64,000 bases of DNA from positions 1 to 64,000 of the forward strand of contig NZ_WKCB01000016.1 of NCBI RefSeq assembly GCF_021606685.1. Direction: 5' to 3'. Under the pieces are notes generated by a model that made no database searches, was not told where the DNA came from, and saw nothing but the letters and a program-made list of their open reading frames with translations. Positions 17,865-27,522 of the stretch are shown here, in pieces (position 1 is the first letter of the stretch; every line of letters starts with the position of its first letter). The translations under genes and the position numbers were made by a program. Origin of the DNA: Pseudomonas syringae (GTDB taxonomy: Bacteria > Pseudomonadota > Gammaproteobacteria > Pseudomonadales > Pseudomonadaceae).

Positions 17865-18188
17865 ATGAAGTTTCGCTCAGTATCACCTTCTGTTACCGAC
17901 ATCCCTCAGACTGTTACCGTACCCAAGCGCTTCTCTTTGAAAGTCGCTCTGTGGTTGCTCGACAGCCCGCGCCTTGGCCACAACACCAACGTCAAACACT
18001 TCGCCGGGCGGTTGCTCAAGCAGCCTGCACGTGAAGGCGTAGTCGCCGCACAAAGCCGTCTGGGCCAGCTGATGTGCCGTGAGTGCGGCAATGCCCGTGA
18101 CCGCCGTATCGGCCACGACCTGCTGCGCCTGGCGGCCCGTGCCGGTGACCGTCGCGCCCAACGCGAACTGGGCCAGGTCGAAGACTGA
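17865..18188 (+). CDS. Sel1/TPR-repeat small protein
   Basis: A 107-residue protein. Residues ~25-105 hold helical repeats of the Sel1 type (LDSPRLGHNTNVKHFAGRLL, then EGVVAAQSRLGQLMC and DRRAQRELGQ). These mediate protein contacts. I chose the ATG at 17865 because it begins the typical MKFRSVSP start known from other pseudomonads; the upstream part of the frame is rich in stop-free junk. It lies 46 bases ahead of rmuC and may be cotranscribed. The role is unknown. Confidence 0.7.
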   Translation: MKFRSVSPSVTDIPQTVTVPKRFSLKVALWLLDSPRLGHNTNVKHFAGRLLKQPAREGVVAAQSRLGQLMCRECGNARDRRIGHDLLRLAARAGDRRAQRELGQVED

Positions 18189-18234
18189 GCTGTCTTCCCG
18201 CCCTGTGCTTGGTTAACCTTGCTCTTTTTCGGTA

Positions 18235-19728
18235 ATGGCAGAAATGGCTATGGTTTTTGACTGGACCAGTATTGCCTTGGGGCTTGCGGGCGCTGCAGTG
18301 CCTTTATTGGCGCTGTGCTGGCAACTCCAGCGGCGGCTGACGGCGCGCACGACCGGCTGGGAACTGCTCGAAGAGCGCCTGGCCACCGCGCAATTAGCCC
18401 AAGAGGGCCTCGCCGCCCAACTGGATGCCAGTCGCGATGAAATCAGCGACCTGAGCCAGGCCAATGCCGCCAAGCAAGCCGACCTGGCCGCGGTGCGCCG
18501 CGAAGTCGAGTTGCTGCAGATCGACCGCGACAACGCCCGCGACGCCGCCCACGCGTGGAACCTCGACCGCAGCGCCAAGGAAACCGAACTGCGCCGTCTG
18601 GACGCGCTGTCGGCCGCTTTGCGCGCCGAGCTGCGTGAGCAACAGGACAGCCATCAACAGCGCCTCACCGACCTGCAAGGCTCACGGGATGAGCTGCGTG
18701 CACAGTTTGCCGAGTTGGCCGGCAAGATCTTTGACGAGCGCGAGCAGCGGTTCGCCGAAACCAGCCAGGAGCGTCTGGGCCAGTTGCTCGACCCGTTGAA
18801 GGAGCGTATCCAATCCTTCGAAAAGCGCGTGGAAGAAAGCTATCAGAATGAGGCGCGCGAGCGTTTTTCGCTGGCCAAGGAGCTTGAGCGCCTGCAGCAA
18901 CTGAACCTGCGTCTGTCAGACGAAGCCACCAACCTGACCCGTGCCCTCAAGGGGCAGAAAACCCAGGGCAACTGGGGTGAGTTGATCCTTGAGCGTGTGC
19001 TTGAACACGCAGGCCTGGAGAAGGGTCGCGAGTATCAGACCCAGGTCAGCCTCAAAGGCCCGGACGGCGAGCGCTTCCAGCCGGATGTGTTGATCATGTT
19101 GCCCGGCGACAAACAAGTGGTGGTGGACTCCAAAGTCAGCCTGACCGCGTATCAACAATACGTCGCAGCAGATGACGAAGTGATCGGCCAGGCGGCCCTG
19201 AAGCAGCATGTGCTGTCGCTGCGCAACCACGTCAAAGGCTTGGCGGGTAAGGATTACAAACGTCTCGAGGGCCTGCACAGCCTGGATTTCGTGTTGCTCT
19301 TCGTGCCGATCGAGGCCGCGTTTTCCGCCGCATTGCAGGCCGAGCCCAACCTGTTCCAGGAAGCCTTTGACCGCCATATCGTCATCGTCAGCCCCACCAC
19401 GTTGTTGGCCACCTTGCGCGTGATCGACAGCCTGTGGAAGCAAGAGCGCCAAAGCCAGAACGCCCGTGAAATCGCCGAGCGCGCCGGTTGGCTGTACGAC
19501 AAATTCGTGTTGTTCATCCAGGACCTGGATGAAGTGGGCAACCGTTTGCAGCAGTTGGATAAGGCTTACAGCGCGGCGCGAAATAAACTGACAGATGGAC
19601 GCGGAAATCTGGTCAGCCGTACCGAGCAATTAAAGTTGCTCGGCGCCCGGGCGAGTAAAAGCCTGCCGGCGGATCTGCTGGAGCGGGCAATGACGGATTC
19701 AGATGGTGTAGCGCACGTCCCTGAGTAA
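18235..19728 (+). CDS. rmuC: DNA recombination protein RmuC
   Basis: A 497-residue protein with one N-terminal membrane helix (about residues 12-30), a long coiled coil (about 40-220), and then the RmuC nuclease-like domain with the conserved run QGNWGELILERVLEHAGLEKGREYQTQ near residues 243-269 and DVLIMLPGDKQVVVDSKVSLTAY. In E. coli RmuC limits inversion at short inverted repeats. Starts at 18235 or the ATG at 18250 are both possible, and neither has a strong ribosome site. A REP doublet follows the stop codon. Confidence 0.9.
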   Translation: MAEMAMVFDWTSIALGLAGAAVPLLALCWQLQRRLTARTTGWELLEERLATAQLAQEGLAAQLDASRDEISDLSQANAAKQADLAAVRREVELLQIDRDNARDAAHAWNLDRSAKETELRRLDALSAALRAELREQQDSHQQRLTDLQGSRDELRAQFAELAGKIFDEREQRFAETSQERLGQLLDPLKERIQSFEKRVEESYQNEARERFSLAKELERLQQLNLRLSDEATNLTRALKGQKTQGNWGELILERVLEHAGLEKGREYQTQVSLKGPDGERFQPDVLIMLPGDKQVVVDSKVSLTAYQQYVAADDEVIGQAALKQHVLSLRNHVKGLAGKDYKRLEGLHSLDFVLLFVPIEAAFSAALQAEPNLFQEAFDRHIVIVSPTTLLATLRVIDSLWKQERQSQNAREIAERAGWLYDKFVLFIQDLDEVGNRLQQLDKAYSAARNKLTDGRGNLVSRTEQLKLLGARASKSLPADLLERAMTDSDGVAHVPE

Positions 19729-19740
19729 ACGCAAAACCAA

Positions 19741-19845
19741 TGTGGGAGGGGCGGTGCGACGATTCGACTTGCCCCGATAGCAGTGGTTCAGTCCCCTAAT
19801 CTGTAACTGACCCACCGCCATCGGGAGCAAGCCCCCTCCCACATT
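19741..19845. repeat. REP doublet between rmuC and the hybrid kinase
   Basis: Opposed REP arms: TGTGGGAGGGGCGGTGCGAC at the left and GGGAGCAAGCCCCCTCCCAC at the right. The left arm has an extra ~17 bases (CGGTGCGACGATTCGAC) in the middle that is also seen inside cobB, which marks a REP subtype. Confidence 0.85.
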
Positions 19846-19864
19846 TATACGGTGTACATCCTTG

Positions 19865-22800
19865 TCATAGCGGCAGATGCCGACTCAACAACGCCCGCAA
19901 CGCCGCCGGCTTCACCGGCTTGGCCAGGTAATCGAGCCCCGCCGCATGCACCTCGGCCACCATCTCCGGGCGGCCGTCGGCGCTGATGACCACGCCGGGA
20001 ATCGGCTCGGCCAATTGCGCGCGTAACCAGCCCATCAATTCAGTACCGGTTTCGCCGTGGTCCAGGTGGTAGTCCACCAGCACCAGTTGCGGGCGCACAC
20101 CCTCGGCCAGCAGCGCCGCGCATTGCGCCTGGTCGGTGGCAGTCCACACCTCGCAGCCCCAGCGCGTCAGCAAGCTGCGCATGCCAATCAGGATGCTCTC
20201 TTCGTTATCCACGCACAGCACCTGGGCGCCACTCAAAGCCAGGCCGCTTTCCTGGGCCACTTTGAGCTGCGGGCTCGCCTGGTTGCGTGCCAACGGCACA
20301 CGCACGCTGAACACGCTGCCTTTGCCCGGCCAGGAGCGCACGCTCAAGCGGTGGCCCAGCACGCGGCACAGGCCATCGGCAATCGCCAGGCCGAGCCCGA
20401 GGCCTTTTTCGGCACGGGTTTGGTGGCTGTCCAGGCGCTTGAACTCTTCGAAGATCACCTTCTGTTTATCCTGCGGGATGCCGGGGCCTCGGTCCCACAC
20501 CTCCAGGCACAGCTCGCCCTTGCGCCTGCGCACACCAAGCAGCACCGGGCCGTCGGCATAACGGAAGGCATTAGTCAGAAAATTCTGCAAAATCCGCCGC
20601 AGCAACTTGATGTCACTGTCTACCCGCAAGCGACTGCCACGCAGGCGAAAGCGCAACCCTTGTTCCTGCGCCAGCGCCTTGAACTCGGCACCCAGGGTGT
20701 CGAACAGCTCGTTGAGCACAAACGGTTGGCGCTGCGGGTTGATCTTGCCGTTTTCCAGGCGCGAGATATCCAGCAAGTCGCTGATCAGGTCTTCGGCCGA
20801 ACGCAGCGAGCTGTCCAAGTGCTGCACCAGTTGGCGCGCCTCGCTGGACAGGCCGTCATGTTGGTGCGAGAGGGCGGCGGAGAAGAGGCGTGCGGCGTTC
20901 AAGGGCTGCATCAAGTCGTGGCTGACCGCGGCCAGGAAACGGGTTTTCGACTGGCTGGCGGACTCGGCCACGCCCTTGGCGTCGGTGAGCGCCACGTTGA
21001 GTTGCGACAGTTCATGGGTACGCTCGGTCACCCGTTGTTCCAGGCCTTCGTTGGCCTCGGTGAGGGCCTGCTCGGCCTCGCGGAACGCGGTAATGTCGGT
21101 GAAACTCATGACGAAGCCGCCGCCGGGCATCGGGTTGCCGATCAGCTCGATCACCCGCCCGTTCGGAAACAAACGTTCGGACGTGTGCGCGCGGCCCTGG
21201 CGCATCCAATGCAGGCGGCGCGCCACATGCACCTCGGCTTCGCCCGGGCCGCACAGGCCGCGTTCGGCGTTGTAGCGAATAATGTCGGCAATCGGCCGGC
21301 CCACGCTGATCAGCCCATCGGGGTAGTTGAACAGCTCCAGGTAGCGTCGGTTCCAGGCCACCAGCTTGAGGGATTGGTCGACCACGCTGATGCCCTGGGT
21401 GATGTTCTCGATGGCGCCTTGCAGCAATGCGCGGTTGAACTGCAGCACCTCCGACGCTTCGTCGGCAATCCGTACGACGTCCTCCAGCTGCATTTCCCGC
21501 CCTTCGATGGCGGCTTTCACCACGGCCCGGGTGGAAGACGCGCCGAGCACACCGGCCAGCAGTCGTTCGGTATGAGCGATCCAGTCGTTATCGGCGTTCT
21601 GGTTGGGGTTGAAGCCCTTGCCCTGGCGATAGGCGAAGCGGATAAAACTTTGCTGGGCACGTTCATCGCCCACAAACCGCGCGGCCAGGCTCAGCAAGTC
21701 GCTGATCTGCACCGACAGCATCGAGCGGGCGCTGGCGCGCTGGCTGATTTCCTGGCCAATAAAACGCCCGGCTTGCCAGTGTTCCGACACGCGCGTGCGC
21801 GAGAGCATCGACACCCACACAAACAGCGTGAAGTTACCCGCCAGGGAGACCACGGTGCCCAGGGTCAATGAAGTGACGGACAAACCCAGCGGGTGCGAAT
21901 GCATCCACGTCAGCCCGGGGAAAAGGCTGAGGGACCACCCCAGGCTTTTCGCCGTCACCGGTAGGACCAAGGTGTAGAACCACAGGAAAGTACCGGCTGC
22001 CAAACCGGCAAACACACCGCGCCGGTTCGCCTGTTTCCAATACAGCGCGCCGAGCATGGCCGGCGCCAGTTGGGTCACGGCGGCGAAGGCGATCTGGCCG
22101 ATGGTCGCCAGGCTCGCGCTGGAGCCGAGCAAGCGGTAACTGACGTACGCCAGCAACAGAATGATCACGATGCTGACCCGGCGCACCGACAGCATCCAGT
22201 GGCGGAACACTTCGAACGGCCGCTCGGCACTGGAGCGACGCAGCAGCCAGGGCAGCAACATGTCGTTGGAAACCATGGTCGACAAGGCGATGCTCGCCAC
22301 GATCACCATGCCGGTGGCCGCCGACGCACCGCCGATAAACGCCAGCACGGCCAGGGCCGGGTGGGCTTCGGCCAGGGGCAGGCTGATTACGTAGGAGTCT
22401 GGCAGCACCGAGCCGGGCAAGAGCATTTTGCCGCCCAAGGCGATCGGTACTACAAACAGGGCGGCGAGTACCAGGTAGGCCGGGAACACCCATTTGGCCA
22501 GGCGCAGGTCCTGCGGGTCGATATTTTCCACCACGGTGACGTGAAATTGTCGGGGCAGGCAGATGATCGCCATCATCGCCACACCGGTCTGCACCACCAT
22601 CGACGGCCAGTTCACGGTTTCTTTCCAGAATTCCTCCAGGCGGGGCGCGAGCATCGCCTGGCTGAACAGGTCGCCGAAACCGTCATACAGGCCGAAGGTC
22701 ACGAATGCGCCCACCGCCAGAAAGGCGAACAGCTTGACCAACGACTCAAAGGCAATCGCCAGCACCATGCCGCGATGGTGCTCTGTGGCGTCGAGGTTGC

Positions 22801-23335
22801 GCGTACCGAACACAATGGTGAACAACGCCAGCACCAGCGACACGATCAGCGCAGTGTCCTGCGCGCGGGTGCCCGTGGTGTCGGCGCCGGCACCGATCAA
22901 CAGGTTCACGCCCAGCACGATGCCTTTGAGTTGCAGGGCGATATAGGGCAGCACGCCGACCAGGCAGATCAGTGCGACCACGACGGCCAGGGACTGGGAT
23001 TTACCGTAGCGTGCGGCGATGAAGTCAGCGATGGAGGTGATGTTTTCCTGCTTGCTGATCAGAATCATCTTTTGCAGGACCCACGGCGCCAGCACCAGCA
23101 GCAGCACGGGGCCTAGGTAGATCGGTAAAAACGCCCACAACTGTTCGGCGGCCTGGCCTACGGCGCCGAAGAATGTCCAACTGGTGCAGTACACGGCCAG
23201 CGACAGGCTATACACCCACGCGCGCACCCGCGGCGGTAATGGCGCACGACGACGATCACCGTAGAAGGCGATGGCAAACATAATGGCCATATAGGCCAGG
23301 GCAACGGCGGCGATCAGCCCGCTGGACAACGTCAT
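19865..23335 (-). CDS. Hybrid sensor histidine kinase with sodium-solute-symporter-like input domain
   Basis: A 1156-residue inner-membrane protein. Residues ~1-500 form 12-13 membrane helices of the sodium/proline symporter type. A PAS domain follows at about 650-750, then a HisKA domain with the phosphorylated histidine in AAVSHDLMQPLNAAR (about residue 805). Next come an ATPase domain (WDRGPGIPQ, GLGLGLAIADGL) and a C-terminal receiver domain with the aspartate in LVLVDYHLD (about 1087). The layout resembles CbrA but with an added receiver. The ATG at 23335 has GGAG upstream. No response-regulator gene is adjacent, so the phosphate partner is elsewhere. It may sense or transport a solute. 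Confidence 0.9.
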   Translation of the reverse strand: MTLSSGLIAAVALAYMAIMFAIAFYGDRRRAPLPPRVRAWVYSLSLAVYCTSWTFFGAVGQAAEQLWAFLPIYLGPVLLLVLAPWVLQKMILISKQENITSIADFIAARYGKSQSLAVVVALICLVGVLPYIALQLKGIVLGVNLLIGAGADTTGTRAQDTALIVSLVLALFTIVFGTRNLDATEHHRGMVLAIAFESLVKLFAFLAVGAFVTFGLYDGFGDLFSQAMLAPRLEEFWKETVNWPSMVVQTGVAMMAIICLPRQFHVTVVENIDPQDLRLAKWVFPAYLVLAALFVVPIALGGKMLLPGSVLPDSYVISLPLAEAHPALAVLAFIGGASAATGMVIVASIALSTMVSNDMLLPWLLRRSSAERPFEVFRHWMLSVRRVSIVIILLLAYVSYRLLGSSASLATIGQIAFAAVTQLAPAMLGALYWKQANRRGVFAGLAAGTFLWFYTLVLPVTAKSLGWSLSLFPGLTWMHSHPLGLSVTSLTLGTVVSLAGNFTLFVWVSMLSRTRVSEHWQAGRFIGQEISQRASARSMLSVQISDLLSLAARFVGDERAQQSFIRFAYRQGKGFNPNQNADNDWIAHTERLLAGVLGASSTRAVVKAAIEGREMQLEDVVRIADEASEVLQFNRALLQGAIENITQGISVVDQSLKLVAWNRRYLELFNYPDGLISVGRPIADIIRYNAERGLCGPGEAEVHVARRLHWMRQGRAHTSERLFPNGRVIELIGNPMPGGGFVMSFTDITAFREAEQALTEANEGLEQRVTERTHELSQLNVALTDAKGVAESASQSKTRFLAAVSHDLMQPLNAARLFSAALSHQHDGLSSEARQLVQHLDSSLRSAEDLISDLLDISRLENGKINPQRQPFVLNELFDTLGAEFKALAQEQGLRFRLRGSRLRVDSDIKLLRRILQNFLTNAFRYADGPVLLGVRRRKGELCLEVWDRGPGIPQDKQKVIFEEFKRLDSHQTRAEKGLGLGLAIADGLCRVLGHRLSVRSWPGKGSVFSVRVPLARNQASPQLKVAQESGLALSGAQVLCVDNEESILIGMRSLLTRWGCEVWTATDQAQCAALLAEGVRPQLVLVDYHLDHGETGTELMGWLRAQLAEPIPGVVISADGRPEMVAEVHAAGLDYLAKPVKPAALRALLSRHLPL

Positions 23336-23454
23336 GGTAACTCCGAGCATAAGAACACCCGGGCATTCCAGGCCCGGCGGGACAGTCTCGCATGATGCCT
23401 GGGGTTAGTCAGTGTCGACCAAGGTAGTGTGGGATCTAATGTCGCAGGGCGCAT

Positions 23455-23838
23455 TCAGCGCGGGGGCAGGGTTTTTTGACGCAGGATGTAAATTGTCACC
23501 AGCACGGCGCTGGTCAGCATGAACCCGCGTGCCCATGGCAACGGCACCAGGTAGCAGGAAAAGCCGATGCTCAGCCACATCAGGCCAACTGCGTAGACCT
23601 TGCCCTTGAGTGGGATGCCATTGCCGTCCAGGTAGTCGCGGACCCAGGGGCCCAGGCGCGGGTGTTCCACCAACCAGTGGTAGAAGCGTGGCGAGCTTCG
23701 CGCGAAGCAGGCGGCGGCGAGCAATAGAAAGGGGGTGGTCGGCAACACCGGCAGGAAGATGCCGATGACCCCCAACGCTACGCTGAGCCAGCCGATGGCC
23801 AGCAGCGCGTAGCGCAGGAGCAGCGAACGATTGCCCAT
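23455..23838 (-). CDS. DUF454 (YbaN-like) inner-membrane protein
   Basis: A 127-residue protein with three to four membrane segments and the family signature GVIGIFLPVLPTTPFLLLAAACFARSSPRF, which identifies DUF454. Function is unknown across the family. The ATG at 23838 is chosen; GTG and TTG codons slightly upstream would bring it within a few bases of the previous stop. It follows the UPF0149 gene by 20 bases and is probably in the same transcript. Confidence 0.8.
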   Translation of the reverse strand: MGNRSLLLRYALLAIGWLSVALGVIGIFLPVLPTTPFLLLAAACFARSSPRFYHWLVEHPRLGPWVRDYLDGNGIPLKGKVYAVGLMWLSIGFSCYLVPLPWARGFMLTSAVLVTIYILRQKTLPPR

Positions 23839-23858
23839 GGGTGTCACGGGCAAAGGAC

Positions 23859-24446
23859 TCAGTGGTGACGTGGCTTGAGGATCGCCGGTTTTTCGTCAGG
23901 GGCGTTGCACAACAGGTACAGGGCGGTCAGGGCTTCCGGGATCTGTACGATCATGTCGTCCATCAGGTTGGCGTCGGCGGCGATGTCGGCGAATTCCGGC
24001 TGGTCGTCGAACAGGCCCGAGCCGACCATGATCGGCAGCAGCATTTCGCTGACTTCTTCCTCGGCGGTTTCGAACCAGGCGGCTTCACGCAGGAACACGC
24101 CTTCCATGAAGCCGATGCACCAGCCGCGCAGGTCGGAGTCATCCGGCTCTTCGCCGAGGTCCAGGTCGCACGGCAGCTCGAACTCTTCGTCGGAAGCCAG
24201 CTGGCGACCGATGTGAGCCTTGAGGGCCAACAGGGTGGATTCGATTTCTTCGCGTTGGGCGGCGTCGGCGTAGTGAGGCTCTTCGGCAAACAGCGCGTCG
24301 ATCCATTCACGGTCGGGTACGACCTCGGCGCAGATCGACAGGGCGGTCAGGTAGCCGTGGGCGGCCACATAGTCCAGCGCCTCGTCATGCAGCTCATCGG
24401 CGTCGAGGAAGGCTTGCAGGCGGGTTAGTTGCTCAGCGAAGGACAT
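23859..24446 (-). CDS. UPF0149/YecA-family protein
   Basis: A 195-residue acidic protein with the UPF0149 pattern: LTRLQAFLDADELHDEALDYVAAHGYLTAL at the start and RGWCIGFMEGVFLREAAWF near residues 110-130. The metal-binding tail found in some YecA proteins is not obvious apart from the final histidine pair in LKPRHH. The start ATG at 24446 has AAGG upstream. The function of the family is poorly known. It is divergent from recQ. Confidence 0.8.
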   Translation of the reverse strand: MSFAEQLTRLQAFLDADELHDEALDYVAAHGYLTALSICAEVVPDREWIDALFAEEPHYADAAQREEIESTLLALKAHIGRQLASDEEFELPCDLDLGEEPDDSDLRGWCIGFMEGVFLREAAWFETAEEEVSEMLLPIMVGSGLFDDQPEFADIAADANLMDDMIVQIPEALTALYLLCNAPDEKPAILKPRHH

Positions 24447-24721
24447 TGAAGGACTACCTTGGGAATAAACGATGCTGAATTCTAGGCTTTCTTGAGCGCC
24501 CAGGCCAGCCACACTGCATATTTGCCAGGTTTTAGATAGCGGTCGCTGTTCGTCAGTGGCGCCCTTTGCCGGGGATCGCTCGGGTATACTGCCGCGTTTT
24601 GTGATGCCCTTGCAGGCCAAGCGACAGCCCGCGAAAACTTCGCTTACGGATTATTTCCCGTGAGATCGGCGTTTTTCGGCCAGCCTGTACAGAGGATTTC
24701 GGCACTATTTTGGAGTTTTAC

Positions 24722-26851
24722 ATGCTCGAGCAGGCTCAACGCGTCCTCAAGGACATCTTCGGCTACGACAGTTTTCGTGGCCGCCAGGGTGCGATCATTG
24801 AGCGCGTGGCCAGTGGCGGTGACGCCCTGGTATTGATGCCTACCGGTGGTGGCAAGTCATTGTGCTTCCAGGTGCCTGCCCTGCTGCGCAATGGCCTGGC
24901 CGTGGTGGTGTCGCCGCTGATTGCCTTGATGGATGACCAGGTCGCCACCCTTGAAGAACTCGGCGTGGCTGCCGCGTCCTTGAACTCCACCCTCAGCGCC
25001 GAGCAACAGCGCGACCTCGCCGCACGGATCAAGCGTGGCGAAGTGAAAATGCTCTACCTGGCCCCGGAGCGCCTGGTGCAGCCGCGCATGCTGGCCTTCC
25101 TGCAGAGCCTGGAAATTGCCCTGTTCGCCATTGACGAGGCGCACTGCGTTTCGCAATGGGGTCACGATTTCCGTCGCGAATACCTGCAATTGGGGCAACT
25201 GGCCGAACTGTTCCCTGACGTGCCGCGTATCGCCCTGACCGCCACCGCCGACAAACGCACCCGCGAAGAAATCGTCGAGCGCCTGCACTTGCAGAACGCC
25301 GAGCGCTTCCTGTCGAGCTTCGACCGGCCGAATATTTTCTACCGCATCGTGCCCAAGGAGCAGCCGCGCAAGCAGTTGTTGGCGTTCCTGTCCGAACGGC
25401 GCAGCGATGCGGGCATCGTGTATTGCCTGTCGCGTAAAAAGGTTGATGAAGTCGCCGCGTTCCTCTGTGAGCAGGGCTACCCGGCGCTGCCTTACCACGC
25501 TGGCCTGCCCAACGAAACGCGCTCTGCCCACCAGAAGCGCTTCCTCAACGAGGAAGGCCTGATCATGGTGGCGACCATTGCGTTCGGCATGGGCATCGAC
25601 AAGTCCAACGTGCGTTTCGTGGCCCACATGGATTTGCCCAAGTCCCTCGAAGCGTATTACCAGGAAACCGGCCGTGCCGGTCGTGACGGCCTGCCGGCGG
25701 ATGCCTGGATGGTCTACGGCCTGCAAGACGTGGTGATGCTCAAGCAGATGCTGCAAAATTCCGAGGGTGATGAGCGCCACAAGCGTCTGGAGCAGCACAA
25801 ACTCGACGCGATGCTTTCGCTGTGCGAAGAAACCCGCTGCCGCCGTCAGACGCTGCTGGCGTATTTCGACGAAGACATGCCCGAACCGTGCGGCCACTGC
25901 GACAACTGTACCGATGGCGTGCAGACCTGGGACGCCACCGAGCCGGCGCGCCAGGCGTTGTCGACCATTTACCGAACCGGCCAGCGCTACGGCGTGGGGC
26001 ACTTGGTGGACGTGCTGCTGGGCAAGGACAACGAAAAGGTGCGCAGCTTTGGCCACGAAAAACTCTCGGTCTACGGCGTCGGCAAGGCCCGCGCCGAGGG
26101 CGAGTGGCGTTCGCTGTTCCGGCAGATGGTCGCGCGCAACCTCGTCGACATCGACATTGAAGGCTACGGCGGCCTGCGCCTGAACGACAGTTGCCGGCCA
26201 TTGCTCAAGGGCGAGGTGAGCCTGGAACTGCGCCGCGACCTCAAGCCGCAGACCACCGCCAAAAGCAGCAGTACCAGCCCGGCCAGCCAACTGGTGCGTG
26301 GCGAAGAGCGCGAGCAGTGGGAAGCCTTGCGCACCCTGCGGCGCAAACTGGCGCAGGAGCACAGCGTGCCGCCCTACGTCATCTTCCCCGACTCTACCCT
26401 GTTGGAGATGCTGCGCGAGCAGCCCACCAGCATGGCAGAGATGGCGCGGGTCAGCGGTGTGGGCGCGCGCAAGCTGGAGCGTTATGGCCAGGCGTTCCTC
26501 GAAGTGCTCGGCGGTCAGGCCGAAGCGCCCAAGGAGGTCGCCGATATTCGCCACGAACTGATCAGCCTGGCACGTGCCGGTATGACCCCGGTCCAGATCG
26601 CTGGCCAGCTGCAATGCTCGGAAAAGAACGTGTACACGCTGTTGGCCGAATCCATCGGCAAGCAGCAGCTGTCGTTGGAGCAGGCGCTTGATTTGCCGGA
26701 AGACCTGCTGGGTGAAATCCAGGACGCATTCCTCGACGGAGAAGGCGAATTGCCACCGGTTTCGGAGATTGCACCGCTGTTTACCGGGCGGGTTCCTGAG
26801 GGCGTTTTGTACTGCGTGCGGGCCGCTTTGCAGTCTGAATTCGAAATTTAG
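24722..26851 (+). CDS. recQ: ATP-dependent DNA helicase RecQ
   Basis: RecQ unwinds DNA 3' to 5' in recombination and repair. The 709-residue protein has the full set: Walker [11 protein letters not shown] (about residues 41-50), the DEAH box [15 protein letters not shown], the zinc cysteines in CGHCDNC (about 390), a winged-helix domain, and an HRDC domain near residues 525-600 ([17 protein letters not shown]). About 110 further residues at the C-terminus extend beyond HRDC. The ATG at 24722 follows TTTGGAG; an in-frame TTG four codons earlier is part of that ribosome site. Confidence 0.95.
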   Translation: MLEQAQRVLKDIFGYDSFRGRQGAIIERVASGGDALVLMPTGGGKSLCFQVPALLRNGLAVVVSPLIALMDDQVATLEELGVAAASLNSTLSAEQQRDLAARIKRGEVKMLYLAPERLVQPRMLAFLQSLEIALFAIDEAHCVSQWGHDFRREYLQLGQLAELFPDVPRIALTATADKRTREEIVERLHLQNAERFLSSFDRPNIFYRIVPKEQPRKQLLAFLSERRSDAGIVYCLSRKKVDEVAAFLCEQGYPALPYHAGLPNETRSAHQKRFLNEEGLIMVATIAFGMGIDKSNVRFVAHMDLPKSLEAYYQETGRAGRDGLPADAWMVYGLQDVVMLKQMLQNSEGDERHKRLEQHKLDAMLSLCEETRCRRQTLLAYFDEDMPEPCGHCDNCTDGVQTWDATEPARQALSTIYRTGQRYGVGHLVDVLLGKDNEKVRSFGHEKLSVYGVGKARAEGEWRSLFRQMVARNLVDIDIEGYGGLRLNDSCRPLLKGEVSLELRRDLKPQTTAKSSSTSPASQLVRGEEREQWEALRTLRRKLAQEHSVPPYVIFPDSTLLEMLREQPTSMAEMARVSGVGARKLERYGQAFLEVLGGQAEAPKEVADIRHELISLARAGMTPVQIAGQLQCSEKNVYTLLAESIGKQQLSLEQALDLPEDLLGEIQDAFLDGEGELPPVSEIAPLFTGRVPEGVLYCVRAALQSEFEI

Positions 26852-26972
26852 TGTGCCAATTACGACAATGTAACGAATCAGTACATAGCAACTCTTGCCT
26901 ACTGGCAGGGCGCATGCTTAGCTGACTAATAATTAGCCACACTTTATTTTCAGTCTAAACCATGAGTTTTTT

Positions 26973-27407
26973 ATGCCGTTAACCGATCAACACCGTTTTG
27001 GCATGCAGCTGGCGCAAATGTCCCGAGGTTGGCGCGCCGAGCTGGACCGCCGTTTGGCGGGGCTGGGCCTGTCCCAAGCGCGCTGGCTGGTGCTGCTGCA
27101 CCTGGCGCGTTTTGAAGAGCCGCCGACCCAACGGGAGCTGGCGCAGAGCGTCGGAGTCGAAGGCCCGACGCTCGCGCGGTTGCTCGACAGCCTGGAAGGC
27201 CAGGGTTTGGTGCAACGCCAGGCCGTGGTCGAAGATCGTCGCGCCAAACGTATCCTGCTGTGTGACACCGCTCGCCCGTTGATCGAGCAGATTGAAACCA
27301 TCGCCACCGCGCTTCGCCATGAGCTGTTTGTGGGCGTGGATGAAGCAGACCTGCGCGTGTGCATGCGCGTGCACGGGCACATCCTGGCGAACCTGGAAAA
27401 GTCCTGA
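26973..27407 (+). CDS. MarR/SlyA-family transcriptional regulator
   Basis: A 144-residue winged-helix regulator. LGLSQARWLVLLHLARFEEPPTQRELAQSVGVEGPTLAR covers the helix-turn-helix and VEDRRAKRILLCD the wing with the usual D-R-R core, so it is close to the SlyA group. It is unlike the first MarR protein in the window. The ribosome site is weak. Targets are unknown; the gene stands alone between recQ and a REP doublet. Confidence 0.85.
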   Translation: MPLTDQHRFGMQLAQMSRGWRAELDRRLAGLGLSQARWLVLLHLARFEEPPTQRELAQSVGVEGPTLARLLDSLEGQGLVQRQAVVEDRRAKRILLCDTARPLIEQIETIATALRHELFVGVDEADLRVCMRVHGHILANLEKS

Positions 27408-27432
27408 CCTCAGGTGCACCGACAATCAAAAG

Positions 27433-27522
27433 TGTGGGAGGGGGCTTGCCCCCGATGGCGGTATGTCAGTTGAAATTTTCTTCACTGATACACCGTCATC
27501 GGGAGCAAGGCCCCTCCCACAT
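27433..27522. repeat. REP doublet ending on the plpD stop codon
   Basis: TGTGGGAGGGGGCTTGCC at the left and GGGAGCAAGGCCCCTCCCAC at the right form an inverted pair. The right arm touches the stop codon of the phospholipase gene (27522-27524). Confidence 0.85.

Noticed and set aside
18180..18197. GAAGAC-TGAGCT-GTCTTC hairpin at the end of the Sel1-like gene as a terminator
   Set aside because: The stem is only 6 bp and no T run follows, and the next gene starts shortly after.
20057..21871. A 604-codon open frame antisense to the hybrid kinase
   Set aside because: It mirrors the kinase and receiver domains and has no own start signal or family pattern.
24561..24590. TATACT near 24585 as a recQ promoter
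   Set aside because: The only TTG-type -35 (TTGCCG) is 13 bases away, too close, so the match is not reported as a promoter.
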